DNA from: Flavobacterium sp. UBA5153
Lineage (GTDB): Bacteria > Bacteroidota > Bacteroidia > Flavobacteriales > Flavobacteriaceae
Direction of reading: 5' to 3'
DNA length: 52,942 nucleotides
NCBI GenBank assembly: GCA_002413745.1
Contig: DHXP01000017.1
Coordinates: 13,023 to 65,964 of the forward strand
Under the pieces are notes generated by a model. It saw only the letters and a program-made list of their open reading frames with translations, was not told where the DNA came from and did no database searches. Positions 31,087-42,717 of the stretch are shown here, in pieces; the first letter of the stretch is position 1; each line of letters opens with the position of its first letter. Both the position numbers and the translations under genes were made by a program.

Positions 31087-31524
31087 ATGGCTAAAGAGAT
31101 TAGTAAAGTAGTTAAACTACAAGTTAAGGGAGGTGCTGCGAACCCGTCGCCACCGGTTGGACCTGCTTTAGGTGCTGCTGGTGTTAATATCATGGAATTC
31201 TGTAAGCAGTTTAATGCTAGAACCCAAGATAAACCAGGTAAAATTTGCCCAGTGCAAATTACAGTGTATAAAGACAAATCTTTCGATTTTGTTGTAAAAA
31301 CACCACCTGCTGCTGTTCAGTTAATGGACGCGGCAAAGCTTAAATCTGGTTCGGGAGAACCAAATCGTAAGAAAGTAGCTAGCGTTACTTGGGATGTTAT
31401 TAAAGCAATTGCGGAAGACAAGATGGTTGATTTAAATGCATTCACAATCGAGTCTGCTATGAGCATGATCGCAGGAACGGCTAGATCTATGGGTATAACT
31501 GTATCAGGAGACGCTCCTTTTTAA
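31087..31524 (+). CDS. rplK: Large ribosomal subunit protein uL11
   Basis: Forms the GTPase-associated stalk base with 23S rRNA. The 145-residue protein shows the proline-rich hinge [20 protein letters not shown] (about residues 19-38) and the C-terminal RNA-binding part ending in the [14 protein letters not shown] block. It begins the rplKAJL group 67 nt after nusG. Confidence 0.97.
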   Translation: MAKEISKVVKLQVKGGAANPSPPVGPALGAAGVNIMEFCKQFNARTQDKPGKICPVQITVYKDKSFDFVVKTPPAAVQLMDAAKLKSGSGEPNRKKVASVTWDVIKAIAEDKMVDLNAFTIESAMSMIAGTARSMGITVSGDAPF

Positions 31525-31537
31525 TTAAGAGAAAGAC

Positions 31538-32227
31538 ATGGCAAAATTGACAAAAAAGCAAAAAGAGGCTGCTTCAAAAATTGAAAAGAACAAACTATAC
31601 TCTTTAAAAGATGCTGCGGCATTGATAAAAGTAGTTGCTTCTGCAAAATTTGACGAGTCGGTTGATATCGCAGTACGTTTGGGTGTAGATCCAAGAAAAG
31701 CGAATCAAATGGTTAGAGGTGTGGTAACATTACCTCATGGAACTGGTAAAGACGTAAAAGTATTGGCATTGGTTACCCCAGACAAAGAAGCGGAAGCTTT
31801 GGCAGCTGGTGCAGACTATGTAGGTCTTGACGAGTATTTACAGAAAATCAAAGATGGTTGGACAGATGTTGATGTAATTATCACTATGCCAAGTGTTATG
31901 GGGAAATTAGGTCCATTAGGTCGTATTTTAGGACCTAGAGGTTTAATGCCAAACCCTAAAACAGGTACGGTAACTATGGATGTTGCAAAAGCTGTTCAGG
32001 AAGTGAAAGCGGGTAAAATCGACTTTAAAGTTGATAAAACTGGTATCATACATGCAGGAATTGGAAGAATTTCTTTCGATGCCGATAAAATTGTAGATAA
32101 CGCTCACGAAATTATTCAAACATTAATCAAACTTAAACCAACTGCGGCTAAAGGAACATACATCAAAAGTATTTACCTTACAAGCACTATGAGTCCTGCA
32201 ATTGCATTGGATCCTAAAGCAGTATAA
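31538..32227 (+). CDS. rplA: Large ribosomal subunit protein uL1
   Basis: Mobile L1 stalk protein; in many bacteria also the repressor of its own operon. The 229-residue protein has the two-domain pattern with [20 protein letters not shown] (about 38-57), [17 protein letters not shown] (about 128-144) and the end [13 protein letters not shown]. It starts 13 nt after rplK. Confidence 0.97.
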   Translation: MAKLTKKQKEAASKIEKNKLYSLKDAAALIKVVASAKFDESVDIAVRLGVDPRKANQMVRGVVTLPHGTGKDVKVLALVTPDKEAEALAAGADYVGLDEYLQKIKDGWTDVDVIITMPSVMGKLGPLGRILGPRGLMPNPKTGTVTMDVAKAVQEVKAGKIDFKVDKTGIIHAGIGRISFDADKIVDNAHEIIQTLIKLKPTAAKGTYIKSIYLTSTMSPAIALDPKAV

Positions 32228-32249
32228 TTGGTAGTTAAAAATTTTTAGT

Positions 32250-32747
32250 ATGACTAGAGAAGAAAAATCAATCGCGATTGAAGATTTAACTGCACAGTTA
32301 GCTGATACAAACATTGTTTATGTATCTGATATTTCTGGATTAAACGCAGAAACAACTTCAAACTTGAGAAGAGCTTGCTTTAAAGCAGGTATAAAATTAG
32401 AGGTAGTTAAAAATACGTTGCTTGTAAAAGCAATGGAAGCTTCGGCTAATGATTATGGGGATTTACCTTCTGTATTGACAGGTAATAGTGCTATTTTTAT
32501 TGCAGATGTTGCTAACGCACCTGGAAAAATAATCAAAGATTTCCGTAAAAAGAATGCTAAGCCAATTTTGAAAGGGGCTTACATCAATGCTGAAATTTAT
32601 ATTGGAGATGATCAACTAGATGCCTTGGCAACTATTAAATCGAAAGAAGAACTTATTGGCGAACTTATTGGATTGCTTCAATCACCAGCCCAAAGAGTTA
32701 TTTCTGCTCTTCAAAACCAATTCGCTAATATCGAAGAGGTTGCTTAA
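32250..32747 (+). CDS. rplJ: Large ribosomal subunit protein uL10
   Basis: Anchors the L7/L12 dimers to the ribosome. The 165-residue protein has the family N terminus (TREEKSIAIEDLTAQLADTN, about 2-21), LRRACFKAGIKLEVVKNTL and a helical C-terminal tail (SPAQRVISALQNQFANI) that binds L7/L12. It follows rplA by only 22 nt, so there is no room for a long separate L10 leader. Confidence 0.96.
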   Translation: MTREEKSIAIEDLTAQLADTNIVYVSDISGLNAETTSNLRRACFKAGIKLEVVKNTLLVKAMEASANDYGDLPSVLTGNSAIFIADVANAPGKIIKDFRKKNAKPILKGAYINAEIYIGDDQLDALATIKSKEELIGELIGLLQSPAQRVISALQNQFANIEEVA

Positions 32748-32837
32748 TTAAACTAGTTTTTAGTTTGAATTAAGCGCATTAAAACGCGCACAATAAATAA
32801 ATTATATTTTACAAATCATTTTAAAACGATAGAAAAA

Positions 32838-33206
32838 ATGGCAGATTTGAAACAATTCGCAGAACAATTAGTTAACCTAACAGTAAAAGAAGTTAACGAA
32901 TTAGCAACAATATTAAAAGACGAGTATGGTATCGAACCAGCTGCTGCAGCCGTTGTGGTTTCAGGTGGTGCAGATGCTGTAGCTGAAGAAGTTCAAACTG
33001 AATTCACTGTAATTTTGAAAGCAGCCGGTGCTTCTAAATTAGCAGTTGTGAAATTAGTGAAAGAACTTACAGGTTTAGGTCTTAAAGAAGCTAAAGATGT
33101 AGTGGATAGCGCACCAAGCGCTGTTAAAGAAGGTGTTTCTAAAGAAGAAGCTGAAGGGCTTAAAAAATCTTTAGAAGAAGCCGGAGCTGAGGTTGAGCTT
33201 AAATAG
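32838..33206 (+). CDS. rplL: Large ribosomal subunit protein bL12 (L7/L12)
   Basis: Flexible stalk protein that recruits translation GTPases. The 122-residue protein has the N-terminal dimer domain (about 1-30), an Ala/Val-rich hinge (about 36-52) and the compact C-terminal domain [20 protein letters not shown] with [20 protein letters not shown]. The 90-nt gap after rplJ contains two small hairpins (AAACTA/TAGTTT and GCGC/GCGC) that may tune transcription. Confidence 0.97.
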   Translation: MADLKQFAEQLVNLTVKEVNELATILKDEYGIEPAAAAVVVSGGADAVAEEVQTEFTVILKAAGASKLAVVKLVKELTGLGLKEAKDVVDSAPSAVKEGVSKEEAEGLKKSLEEAGAEVELK

Positions 33207-33228
33207 TTTAACTCGGTTTTGAGAACTA

Positions 33229-33270
33229 GGTTTAGGTCTTGGGTACGCATCCAAAGACCTAAACCATTTT
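33229..33270 (+). terminator. Terminator or attenuator between rplL and rpoB
   Basis: GGTTTAGGTCTT (33229-33240) pairs perfectly with 33254-33265, and ATTTTT follows. A partial terminator at this point would give more L7/L12 than RNA polymerase subunits, as the rplL-rpoB attenuator does in E. coli. Confidence 0.75.
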
Positions 33271-33327
33271 TCGTATAATAAATTTATACGTTTATTTCAT
33301 TTTTTTTAATCAAAATTTTGTCCATAG

Positions 33328-36300
33328 ATGATAACAAATCAGACTGAAAGATTGAATTTTGCCTCTACAAAAAACATTCCTGACTATCCAGATTTTCTAG
33401 ATGTTCAGGTTAAATCGTTTAAAGATTTTTTCCAATTGGAAACTAAATCTGACGAAAGAGGCGACGAAGGTTTATATAACACCTTCATGGAAAATTTTCC
33501 AATTACAGATACAAGAAATAATTTTGTATTGGAGTTCCTTGATTACTTTGTAGATCCACCACGTTACACAATTCAAGAATGTATTGAGAGAGGCCTTACC
33601 TATAGTGTGCCTTTAAAAGCAAGGTTAAAACTATATTGTACAGATCCAGAGCACGAAGATTTTGAAACTATTGTTCAAGACGTATATCTTGGAACAATTC
33701 CTTATATGACTCCTAGTGGTACTTTTGTAATCAATGGCGCCGAACGTGTTGTTGTTTCTCAATTGCACCGTTCTCCAGGGGTTTTCTTTGGACAATCATT
33801 CCATGCAAATGGAACAAAATTATATTCTGCCCGAGTAATTCCTTTTAAAGGTTCTTGGATAGAATTTTCAACCGATATCAATAGCGTAATGTACGCTTAT
33901 ATCGATAGAAAGAAAAAATTACCTGTAACTACATTATTTCGTGCAATAGGTTTCGAAAGAGACAAGGATATCCTAGAGATTTTCGACCTTGCCGAAGAAA
34001 TTAAAGTATCTAAAACAGGACTTAAAAAATATATTGGTAGAAAATTGGCGGCTCGTGTGTTGAACACTTGGCATGAAGATTTTGTGGATGAAGATACCGG
34101 CGAAGTTGTTTCTATCGAACGTAACGAAATTATCCTTGACAGAGATACCATTATCGATAAAGATAATGTGGAAGAAATCATCGATTCTAACGTTAAATCT
34201 ATTTTGTTGCACAAAGAAGATAATAATCAAGTTGATTATTCCATCATCCACAACACGCTACAAAAAGATCCAACCAATTCTGAAAAAGAAGCCGTTGAGC
34301 ATATCTACAGACAATTGCGTAATGCAGAACCGCCTGATGAAGAAACTGCTCGTGGTATCATAGATAAATTGTTTTTCTCTGACCAACGTTACAACTTAGG
34401 TGAAGTAGGTCGTTATAGAATAAACAAAAAACTGGGTCTTGATACTCCAATGGAAAAGCAAGTGCTTACCAAAGAAGACATCATTACCATAGTGAAATAT
34501 TTGATCGAATTAATCAATGCGAAAGCGGATATTGATGATATCGATCACTTGTCAAACCGTCGTGTTAGAACAGTTGGAGAACAATTGTCTCAACAATTTG
34601 GTGTAGGTTTGGCTCGTATGGCCAGAACCATTCGTGAGAGAATGAACGTTAGAGATAACGAGGTGTTTACACCTATTGATTTGATTAATGCCAAAACATT
34701 ATCATCAGTAATCAACTCTTTCTTTGGTACAAACCAGTTGTCCCAGTTTATGGATCAAACGAATCCATTAGCCGAGATTACACACAAAAGAAGATTATCT
34801 GCGCTAGGACCAGGTGGACTTTCAAGAGAAAGAGCCGGTTTTGAAGTACGTGACGTTCACTATACGCATTACGGACGTTTATGTCCAATTGAAACTCCTG
34901 AGGGACCAAACATTGGTTTGATTTCATCTCTTGGTGTTTATGCCAAAGTAAACGGAATGGGTTTCATCGAAACGCCTTACCGTAAAGTAACCAAAGGAGT
35001 TGTAGATTTAGTTTCTACTCCTGTTTACTTGAGCGCAGAGGAAGAAGAAGGAATGATGATTTCTCAGGCCAATATTGAGATGGATGCTACAGGAAAAATT
35101 CTTGCCGACAACGTAATTGCACGTCAAGAAGGTGATTTCCCGGTAATTGATCCATCAAAAGTAGATTATGCCGATGTTGCTCCTAACCAAATTGCTTCAA
35201 TTTCAGCTTCATTAATTCCTTTCTTGGAACATGATGATGCGAATAGAGCATTGATGGGATCTAACATGATGCGTCAAGCCGTACCATTAATTCGTCCGGA
35301 AGCACCAATTGTTGGAACTGGATTAGAACGTCAAGTAGCCTCAGATTCTAGAGTTTTGATTAATGCAGAAGGCGATGGAGTTATAGAATATGTAGATGCA
35401 AACATTATCACTATTAAATATGACCGTTCTGAGGAAGAAAGAATGGTTAGTTTTGAACCTGATGAAAAAACGTATAATCTAATTAAATTCAGAAAAACCA
35501 ATCAAGGAACAAGTATCAACCTGAAACCTATCGTAAGAAAAGGAGATAGAGTGGTTCTTGGTCAAGTATTGTCTGAAGGATATGCCACCCAAAATGGAGA
35601 ATTGGCTTTAGGTAGAAACCTAAAAGTTGCGTTCATGCCTTGGAAAGGATACAACTTTGAGGATGCGATTGTAATTTCTGAAAAAGTGGTTCGTGACGAT
35701 ATTTTTACCTCTATTCACGTTGATGATTATTCATTGGAAGTGAGAGATACTAAATTAGGTAACGAAGAATTGACGAACGATATTCCAAACGTTTCTGAAG
35801 AAGCCACTAAAGATTTAGATGAAAATGGAATGATTAGAATTGGTGCCGAAGTAAAACCTGGCGATATTCTTATTGGAAAAATTACACCAAAAGGAGAATC
35901 AGATCCTACTCCGGAAGAGAAATTGCTTCGTGCAATCTTCGGGGACAAAGCAGGTGACGTGAAAGACGCTTCATTAAAAGCATCTCCATCATTACACGGT
36001 GTAGTTTTAGATAAAAAACTGTTTGCAAGAGCAGTAAAAGATAAACGCAAACGTACCCAAGACAAAGATGCTTTGGGAGCTTTAGAAATTGAATTTGAAA
36101 CTAAATTTGTTGAATTGAAAGACAAACTGGTAGAGAAACTTTTCTTAATCGTTAATGGTAAAACATCTCAAGGTGTAATGAATGATTTGGGTGAAGAAGT
36201 TTTACCAAAAGGTAAAAAATACACTCAAAAAATGCTTTATGCTGTTGAAGATTTTGCTCACTTAAGCAAAGGACAATGGGTTGCCGATGATACAACGAAT

Positions 36301-37140
36301 ACTATGGTAAATGATTTAATTCATAACTATAAAATTAAGTTGAACGATTTACAAGGAGCATTGCGTCGAGAGAAATTCACCATTACTGTTGGAGATGAAT
36401 TGCCAGCAGGAATTTTGAAATTGGCCAAAGTATATGTTGCCAAAAAACGTAAACTGAAAGTTGGGGATAAAATGGCAGGACGTCACGGTAACAAAGGTAT
36501 TGTTGCTCGTATTGTTCGTCATGAAGATATGCCTTTCTTAGAAGACGGAACACCTGTTGATATTGTGTTGAACCCACTTGGTGTACCTTCACGTATGAAC
36601 ATTGGTCAAATTTATGAAACTGTTTTAGGTTGGGCTGGACAAAATTTGGGTAGAAAATTTGCTACTCCAATTTTTGATGGTGCTACCTTGGATCAAATCA
36701 ACGAATTGACTGATGAAGCTGGAATTCCACGTTTTGGACACACGTATCTTTATGATGGAGGAACTGGAGAACGTTTCCACCAAGCGGCAACAGTTGGAGT
36801 AATCTATATGTTGAAATTGGGTCACATGGTTGACGATAAAATGCACGCACGTTCAATAGGACCATACTCGCTAATTACACAACAACCATTGGGTGGTAAA
36901 GCCCAGTTTGGAGGTCAGCGTTTTGGAGAGATGGAAGTTTGGGCACTTGAAGCTTATGGAGCATCAAGCACGCTTAGAGAAATATTGACCGTAAAATCTG
37001 ACGATGTAATTGGTAGAGCCAAAACTTACGAAGCAATCGTTAAGGGTGAATCTATGCCAGAACCAGGATTACCGGAATCATTCAATGTATTAATGCATGA
37101 ATTGAAAGGTCTTGGACTTGACATTCGTTTAGAAGAATAA
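33328..37140 (+). CDS. rpoB: RNA polymerase beta subunit
   Basis: Catalytic core subunit of RNA polymerase. The 1270-residue protein is full length. The rifampicin-pocket region (about residues 465-505) reads [20 protein letters not shown] then [20 protein letters not shown], with the common drug-sensitive residues. The C-terminal part contains the catalytic-loop block [17 protein letters not shown] and the anchor [19 protein letters not shown]. It starts 122 nt after rplL beyond an attenuator-like hairpin. A palindromic repeat follows in the unusually long gap before rpoC. Confidence 0.98.
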   Translation: MITNQTERLNFASTKNIPDYPDFLDVQVKSFKDFFQLETKSDERGDEGLYNTFMENFPITDTRNNFVLEFLDYFVDPPRYTIQECIERGLTYSVPLKARLKLYCTDPEHEDFETIVQDVYLGTIPYMTPSGTFVINGAERVVVSQLHRSPGVFFGQSFHANGTKLYSARVIPFKGSWIEFSTDINSVMYAYIDRKKKLPVTTLFRAIGFERDKDILEIFDLAEEIKVSKTGLKKYIGRKLAARVLNTWHEDFVDEDTGEVVSIERNEIILDRDTIIDKDNVEEIIDSNVKSILLHKEDNNQVDYSIIHNTLQKDPTNSEKEAVEHIYRQLRNAEPPDEETARGIIDKLFFSDQRYNLGEVGRYRINKKLGLDTPMEKQVLTKEDIITIVKYLIELINAKADIDDIDHLSNRRVRTVGEQLSQQFGVGLARMARTIRERMNVRDNEVFTPIDLINAKTLSSVINSFFGTNQLSQFMDQTNPLAEITHKRRLSALGPGGLSRERAGFEVRDVHYTHYGRLCPIETPEGPNIGLISSLGVYAKVNGMGFIETPYRKVTKGVVDLVSTPVYLSAEEEEGMMISQANIEMDATGKILADNVIARQEGDFPVIDPSKVDYADVAPNQIASISASLIPFLEHDDANRALMGSNMMRQAVPLIRPEAPIVGTGLERQVASDSRVLINAEGDGVIEYVDANIITIKYDRSEEERMVSFEPDEKTYNLIKFRKTNQGTSINLKPIVRKGDRVVLGQVLSEGYATQNGELALGRNLKVAFMPWKGYNFEDAIVISEKVVRDDIFTSIHVDDYSLEVRDTKLGNEELTNDIPNVSEEATKDLDENGMIRIGAEVKPGDILIGKITPKGESDPTPEEKLLRAIFGDKAGDVKDASLKASPSLHGVVLDKKLFARAVKDKRKRTQDKDALGALEIEFETKFVELKDKLVEKLFLIVNGKTSQGVMNDLGEEVLPKGKKYTQKMLYAVEDFAHLSKGQWVADDTTNTMVNDLIHNYKIKLNDLQGALRREKFTITVGDELPAGILKLAKVYVAKKRKLKVGDKMAGRHGNKGIVARIVRHEDMPFLEDGTPVDIVLNPLGVPSRMNIGQIYETVLGWAGQNLGRKFATPIFDGATLDQINELTDEAGIPRFGHTYLYDGGTGERFHQAATVGVIYMLKLGHMVDDKMHARSIGPYSLITQQPLGGKAQFGGQRFGEMEVWALEAYGASSTLREILTVKSDDVIGRAKTYEAIVKGESMPEPGLPESFNVLMHELKGLGLDIRLEE

Positions 37141-37156
37141 ATAATATTTGGCTCAG

Positions 37157-37185
37157 GTAGAGACGTTGCATTGCAACGTCTCTAC
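37157..37185. repeat. GTAGAGACG palindromic element, copy between rpoB and rpoC
   Basis: A perfect 29-nt palindrome: two 14-nt arms around a central T, with ends GTAGAGACG and CGTCTCTAC shared with the elements at 49861-49890 and 49999-50028 but a different centre (TTGCATTGCAA). It lies 17 nt after the rpoB stop, in a 279-nt gap that also holds a small hairpin at 37270-37292 and no gene. Confidence 0.85.
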
Positions 37186-37419
37186 TTTGGCATTTATAAG
37201 AGTTTTTAGGATTTAGACCCGTAACCCGTTCCGATTTTTTATATAAACTCAATAGGTTTAATAAATAGCACTTCAAAATTTTTGTTTGAAGTTTAGAGAA
37301 GTAATCCGAGGTAGTAGCTTAATGATATCATCTTTTTTTGAGCGATTCGCTTACTAGTTAAAAGTAAATCATAAATCTAAAATCAATTTTTAATTGCAAA
37401 TAAATCAATAGTAAAAACT

Positions 37420-40400
37420 ATGATGAATAATAGAAACAACAATAAAGATAAGAATCCTGTAAAAAGATTCAACAAAATTTCGATAGGACTAGCTTCCCCT
37501 GAATCTATCTTGAAAGAATCAAGAGGTGAAGTGTTGAAGCCAGAAACTATCAATTATAGAACTCACAAACCAGAACGTGATGGTCTTTTCTGCGAAAGAA
37601 TTTTCGGGCCAGTAAAAGATTTCGAATGTGCTTGTGGTAAATACAAAAGGATTCGCTACAAAGGAATTATTTGTGACCGTTGTGGTGTGGAAGTTACCGA
37701 GAAAAAAGTACGTAGAGACAGAGTAGGACACATCAATCTTGTAGTTCCGGTTGCTCATATCTGGTATTTCCGTTCGCTTCCAAATAAAATTGGTTACATA
37801 TTGGGTCTTCCATCCAAGAAATTGGACATGATTATCTACTACGAAAGATACGTGGTTATCCAAGCCGGTATTGCCAAAACTCCAGAAGGAGAATCAGTAC
37901 AAAGATTGGACTTTTTGACAGAAGAAGAATATCTAAACGTTTTAGAATCCCTTCCTGCCGACAATCAATATCTTGACGATTTTGATCCAAATAAATTTGT
38001 TGCCAAAATGGGAGCAGAATGTATTATGGATTTATTGGCTCGTATCAATCTAGATGAATTGTCTTATGATTTGAGACACAAAGCAAATAACGAAACGTCT
38101 AAACAACGTAAAACAGAAGCGTTAAAAAGATTAATAGTAGTTGAATCTTTCCGTGAGTCTAACCTGAACCGCGAAAATCGCCCTGAATGGATGATTATGA
38201 AAGTTGTTCCTGTTATTCCACCAGAATTGCGTCCGCTTGTGCCTCTTGATGGTGGTCGTTTTGCAACTTCAGATTTAAATGATTTATACCGTCGTGTAAT
38301 CATTCGTAACAACCGTTTGAAAAGATTAATGGAGATTAAAGCTCCGGAAGTAATCCTTCGTAACGAAAAACGTATGTTGCAAGAATCGGTAGATTCACTT
38401 TTCGATAATACACGTAAGGCTTCTGCTGTAAAAACAGAATCAAACAGACCTTTGAAATCACTTTCGGATTCCCTTAAAGGAAAACAAGGTCGTTTCCGTC
38501 AAAACTTATTGGGTAAACGTGTGGATTATTCTGCTCGTTCGGTAATTGTTGTTGGACCTGAATTGAAATTGTCTGAATGTGGTATCCCAAAAGATATGGC
38601 AGCCGAATTATACAAACCTTTCGTTATCCGTAAATTGATAGAAAGAGGAATTGTAAAAACGGTAAAATCAGCCAAGAAAATAATAGATAAAAAAGAGCCT
38701 GTAGTTTGGGATATCCTTGAAAATGTTATCAAAGGGCACCCAATATTACTGAATCGTGCTCCTACTTTGCACAGACTTGGTATTCAAGCATTCCAACCAA
38801 AATTAATTGAAGGAAAAGCAATCCAATTGCACCCTTTAGTTTGTACTGCATTTAATGCGGATTTTGATGGGGATCAAATGGCAGTTCACTTGCCGTTAGG
38901 ACCAGAAGCTATTTTGGAAGCTCAATTGTTAATGTTGGGTTCTCACAATATTTTGAATCCTGCAAATGGTGCACCAATTACTGTACCTTCCCAGGATATG
39001 GTTTTGGGTCTATATTATATGACCAAAGAACGTTTGTCTACTCCAGAACACAAGATTTTAGGCGAAGGCTTGATATTATATTCTGCTGAAGAAACAAATA
39101 TTGCCATAAATGAAGGTCGTTTAGAATTGAATGCTAGAGTTAAAATTCGTGCCAAAGATTTTAACGAGGCTGGTGAATTAGTTTACAAAATTATCCAAAC
39201 AACTGCTGGTCGTGTATTGTTTAACGAAGTAGTTCCAGAAGCTGCGGGTTATATCAATGATGTATTGACCAAGAAAAACCTTAGAGACATTATCGGACAT
39301 GTTTTAAACGTGACCAATGTGCCAACAACGGCCGCCTTCTTGGATGACATGAAAAATATGGGGTACAAATTTGCCTTCAAAGGTGGATTATCATTCTCAT
39401 TGGGAGATATTAGAATCCCAGATGAAAAACCAAAATTAATTGCAGATGCCAGAGAACAAGTTGAAGGTATCTCTGCAAATTATAATATGGGTCTTATCAC
39501 CAATAACGAACGTTACAACCAAGTTATTGACGTGTGGACTTCAACAAATGCACAGCTTACAGAGACAGCAATGAAAAACATTAGAGAAGACCAACAAGGT
39601 TTTAACTCTGTGTATATGATGCTTGATTCTGGAGCAAGGGGTTCCAAAGAACAAATTCGTCAGTTAACCGGTATGCGTGGTTTGATGGCTAAGCCAAAAA
39701 AATCTACTGCTGGTGGTGGTGAAATTATTGAAAACCCGATTCTTTCCAACTTTAAGGAAGGTCTTTCGATTCTTGAGTACTTTATCTCTACTCACGGTGC
39801 GCGTAAAGGTCTTGCGGATACGGCTTTGAAAACGGCCGATGCGGGTTACTTGACAAGAAGATTGCATGATGTTTCTCAAGATGTAATTGTAAACACGGTT
39901 GACTGTGGTACTTTAAGAGGTGTTGAAGTTTCTGCATTGAAAAAGAATGAGGAAATCGTGGAAAGTTTAGGCGAAAGAATCTTGGGGCGCGTGGCATTGC
40001 AAGATGTTATCAATCCTTTGACAAATGAGCTTATCATTGCAGCGGGAGAACAAATTACCGAACCATTTATGAAATTAATCGAGGCTTCTCCAATTGAGAA
40101 ATTGGAAGTTCGTTCTCCATTGACTTGTGAAGCATTGAAAGGTATTTGTGCTAAATGTTACGGTAGAAACTTGGCAACAGGAAAAATGACCCAAAAAGGA
40201 GAAGCGGTTGGTGTAATTGCAGCGCAATCCATTGGAGAACCTGGAACACAGTTAACACTGCGTACCTTCCACGTTGGTGGGGTTGCGGGTGGTATTTCTG
40301 AAGAATCCAGTATCGTTACAAGATTTAACGGTAAAATTGAAATCGAAGATTTAAAAACGGTTAAAGGCGAAGACAACGAAGGAAATGCAGTGGATATTGT

Positions 40401-41730
40401 AGTTTCTCGTTCTTCTGAATTGAAATTAGTTGACGAAAAAACAGGAATCTTACTGAGTACAAACAACATTCCTTACGGTTCAAGCATCTTTGTTAAAGAT
40501 GGTGCATCAGTGACCAAAGGAACTACAATTTGTAAATGGGATCCTTATAATGGAGTTATTGTTTCGGAATTCACGGGTAAAATTGCTTACGAAGATTTAG
40601 AGCAAGGACAATCTTTCATGGTTGAAATTGATGAGCAAACCGGATTCCAAGAAAAAGTAATTTCTGAAGCTAGAGCCAAGAAATTAATCCCTACTTTATT
40701 GGTTTACGGTAAAGAAGGTGAATTGATTCGTTCGTATAACTTGCCAGTGGGTGCCCACTTGATGGTTGAAAATGGCGAAAAAATTAAAGCAGGTAAAGTA
40801 TTGGTTAAAATTCCACGTCGTTCTTCTAAATCAGGAGATATCACGGGAGGTTTACCAAGAATTACCGAGTTGCTTGAAGCTCGTAACCCTTCAAATCCAG
40901 CAGTCGTTTCTGAAATCGACGGAGTTGTTTCTTTTGGAAAAATCAAAAGAGGAAACCGTGAGATCGTTATCGAATCTAAATTTGGTGAGGTTAAGAAATA
41001 CTTGGTGAAATTGTCTAGCCAAATTTTGGTTCAAGAAAATGACTTTGTAAGAGCGGGTGTACCATTGTCTGATGGCGCCATCACTCCGGAAGATATTTTG
41101 AGAATTCAAGGTCCAGCTGCTGTTCAACAGTATTTGGTAAATGAAATTCAAGAAGTATACCGTTTGCAAGGGGTAAAAATAAACGATAAACACTTTGAAG
41201 TAGTAATACGTCAAATGATGCGTAAAGTAAGAGTACAAGATCCTGGAGACACTTTATTCCTAGAAGAACAATTAATTCATACTAAAGATTTTATCGTTGA
41301 AAACGATAAATTATACGGAATGAAAGTAGTTGAAGATGCCGGGGATTCCAGCAACTTAAAACCAGGACAAATTATTTCTCCTCGTGAATTGCGTGATGAA
41401 AACTCGTTATTGAAACGTTCCGACAAAAATCTGATTGTGGCTCGTGATGTTATCACGGCAACTGCAACTCCAGTTTTACAAGGTATCACGAGAGCATCGC
41501 TTCAAACGAAATCATTCATCTCGGCTGCATCGTTCCAAGAAACCACTAAAGTATTGAACGAAGCTGCTGTAGCAGGTAAAATCGATTACCTAGAAGGATT
41601 GAAAGAAAATGTAATCGTTGGTCATAGAATTCCTGCCGGAACCGGTATGAGAGAATATGACAATACCATTGTAGGTTCGAATGAAGATTATAATGAAATG
41701 ATGGCAAACAAAGAGGAATATATTTATTAA
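37420..41730 (+). CDS. rpoC: RNA polymerase beta' subunit
   Basis: Holds the catalytic Mg site of RNA polymerase. The 1436-residue protein has the N-terminal zinc motif (about residues 69-90: [20 protein letters not shown]), the active-site NADFDGDQM (about 479-487), the bridge/trigger region ([20 protein letters not shown] and [16 protein letters not shown]) and a second cysteine cluster around [19 protein letters not shown] at the start leaves a one-codon ambiguity. The gap from rpoB is 279 nt, but no terminator was seen, so one operon is likely. Confidence 0.98.
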   Translation: MMNNRNNNKDKNPVKRFNKISIGLASPESILKESRGEVLKPETINYRTHKPERDGLFCERIFGPVKDFECACGKYKRIRYKGIICDRCGVEVTEKKVRRDRVGHINLVVPVAHIWYFRSLPNKIGYILGLPSKKLDMIIYYERYVVIQAGIAKTPEGESVQRLDFLTEEEYLNVLESLPADNQYLDDFDPNKFVAKMGAECIMDLLARINLDELSYDLRHKANNETSKQRKTEALKRLIVVESFRESNLNRENRPEWMIMKVVPVIPPELRPLVPLDGGRFATSDLNDLYRRVIIRNNRLKRLMEIKAPEVILRNEKRMLQESVDSLFDNTRKASAVKTESNRPLKSLSDSLKGKQGRFRQNLLGKRVDYSARSVIVVGPELKLSECGIPKDMAAELYKPFVIRKLIERGIVKTVKSAKKIIDKKEPVVWDILENVIKGHPILLNRAPTLHRLGIQAFQPKLIEGKAIQLHPLVCTAFNADFDGDQMAVHLPLGPEAILEAQLLMLGSHNILNPANGAPITVPSQDMVLGLYYMTKERLSTPEHKILGEGLILYSAEETNIAINEGRLELNARVKIRAKDFNEAGELVYKIIQTTAGRVLFNEVVPEAAGYINDVLTKKNLRDIIGHVLNVTNVPTTAAFLDDMKNMGYKFAFKGGLSFSLGDIRIPDEKPKLIADAREQVEGISANYNMGLITNNERYNQVIDVWTSTNAQLTETAMKNIREDQQGFNSVYMMLDSGARGSKEQIRQLTGMRGLMAKPKKSTAGGGEIIENPILSNFKEGLSILEYFISTHGARKGLADTALKTADAGYLTRRLHDVSQDVIVNTVDCGTLRGVEVSALKKNEEIVESLGERILGRVALQDVINPLTNELIIAAGEQITEPFMKLIEASPIEKLEVRSPLTCEALKGICAKCYGRNLATGKMTQKGEAVGVIAAQSIGEPGTQLTLRTFHVGGVAGGISEESSIVTRFNGKIEIEDLKTVKGEDNEGNAVDIVVSRSSELKLVDEKTGILLSTNNIPYGSSIFVKDGASVTKGTTICKWDPYNGVIVSEFTGKIAYEDLEQGQSFMVEIDEQTGFQEKVISEARAKKLIPTLLVYGKEGELIRSYNLPVGAHLMVENGEKIKAGKVLVKIPRRSSKSGDITGGLPRITELLEARNPSNPAVVSEIDGVVSFGKIKRGNREIVIESKFGEVKKYLVKLSSQILVQENDFVRAGVPLSDGAITPEDILRIQGPAAVQQYLVNEIQEVYRLQGVKINDKHFEVVIRQMMRKVRVQDPGDTLFLEEQLIHTKDFIVENDKLYGMKVVEDAGDSSNLKPGQIISPRELRDENSLLKRSDKNLIVARDVITATATPVLQGITRASLQTKSFISAASFQETTKVLNEAAVAGKIDYLEGLKENVIVGHRIPAGTGMREYDNTIVGSNEDYNEMMANKEEYIY

Positions 41731-41733
41731 GAT

Positions 41734-42045
41734 ATGAGTAATTCTAAACAACAACAAGAGCAAATCAACATTGAGTTGGATGAAAAAACTGCAGAAGGAA
41801 TTTATTCCAATTTGGCAATAATAAATCATTCTTCCTCTGAATTTGTATTGGATTTTGTAAGTATCATGCCTGGTATTCCTAAAGCCAAAGTGAAATCAAG
41901 AATTGTCTTGACTCCGCAACACGCCAAAAGATTGTTGAAAGCAATTGGAGAAAATATTCACCGTTTTGAAGTCGCCCACGGCGAAATTAAAGACGTAGAA
42001 CAACCTTCAATACCGCTTAATTTTGGTCCGCCGGGACAAGCATAA
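41734..42045 (+). CDS. DUF3467 family protein
   Basis: A 103-residue protein of unknown function. Family marks are LDEKTAEGIYSNLAIINHSS followed by EFVLDFVSIMPGIPKAKVKS and TPQHAKRLLKAIGENI. Only three bases separate it from rpoC, and a strong terminator follows, so it is the last gene of the RNA polymerase operon. This placement, which I recall as common in Bacteroidota, suggests a link to transcription, but none is established. Confidence 0.9.
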   Translation: MSNSKQQQEQINIELDEKTAEGIYSNLAIINHSSSEFVLDFVSIMPGIPKAKVKSRIVLTPQHAKRLLKAIGENIHRFEVAHGEIKDVEQPSIPLNFGPPGQA

Positions 42046-42051
42046 TTGTAT

Positions 42052-42085
42052 AAAAGGCTCCAGAAATGGAGCCTTTTCTTTTTTT
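42052..42085 (+). terminator. Terminator of the rpoBC-DUF3467 operon
   Basis: AAAAGGCTCCA pairs with TGGAGCCTTTT around a GAAA tetraloop, followed by a T-rich tail. It begins 7 nt after the DUF3467 stop. Confidence 0.92.
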
Positions 42086-42207
42086 GCATTATAATGGATT
42101 TAGGATAATACCCTGTTTTATTGGACTTGTAGTGCTAGTTTTTTTTGTGTTTTAACGAGTATTGAGGAGCTTCATCGAAAATATTTTTTAGTAGAAAATG
42201 AATCGTC

Positions 42208-42215
42208 TAATTTTG
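42208..42215 (+). promoter_or_regulatory. -7 promoter box of the small exported protein
   Basis: TAATTTTG matches TAnnTTTG and lies 46 nt before the ATG at 42262. Confidence 0.4.
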
Positions 42216-42261
42216 ACCCCAGATAAGAGACCTACCTCATATCACAACAAAAAAAACGAAT

Positions 42262-42630
42262 ATGAATAATTTTTCCAAAATATACGGTAGCAAAAAAAAC
42301 AGTATCATTTTTATGATGTTTGTTTTTGTTTTATTATCAAATGTTTCTGTTTTTGGTCAAACTTCAATTGAAAACAATGTTTTTTTGAATAATACGATCA
42401 TAAACGATACAGCCGAAATTAGTGTTGGTAGACAAGAGGCCACAACAACTTTTTCAAATATGAATTTCGTGCTTTGGTTTATGGGGTCAAAACAAGATCC
42501 AAACGTAAAAATTTCACCTACAGGCGAAAACACAAGGAGACAATTCATAACTTCTGGATTAGCTCCTAACCGTTTGTTGATTAAGGCTTTCTTGAAAAAA
42601 GCGGTTAACTTTGAAATTGGAGTAGCTTAA
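42262..42630 (+). CDS. Small exported protein of unknown function (122 aa)
   Basis: I cannot assign a family. The N terminus is a signal peptide (hydrophobic stretch about residues 15-31, IIFMMFVFVLLSNVSVFG, cleavage likely after VFG), so the mature part of about 90 residues is outside the cytoplasm. It contains NFVLWFMGSKQDPN and the C-terminal LAPNRLLIKAFLKKAVNFE. It has its own promoter-like box and a terminator at 42666, so it is a one-gene unit between the RNA polymerase operon and prfC. Confidence 0.7.
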   Translation: MNNFSKIYGSKKNSIIFMMFVFVLLSNVSVFGQTSIENNVFLNNTIINDTAEISVGRQEATTTFSNMNFVLWFMGSKQDPNVKISPTGENTRRQFITSGLAPNRLLIKAFLKKAVNFEIGVA

Positions 42631-42665
42631 GTTATCACTAAAATTAATTTCCTGTACCTTTATAC

Positions 42666-42698
42666 AAAAAGCTCCCGCCAAGACGGGAGCTTTTTTTT
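42666..42698. terminator. Bidirectional terminator between the 122-aa gene and prfC
   Basis: GCTCCCG pairs with CGGGAGC around a 6-nt loop with an A5 run on one side and a T8 run on the other. It ends both convergent genes. Confidence 0.9.
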
Positions 42699-42717
42699 GG
42701 TTTGAGAACTACTGAAA

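Noticed and set aside
32228-32249. L10 leader regulating rplJ-rplL
   Set aside because: The gap between rplA and rplJ is only 22 nt, too short for the known leader fold.
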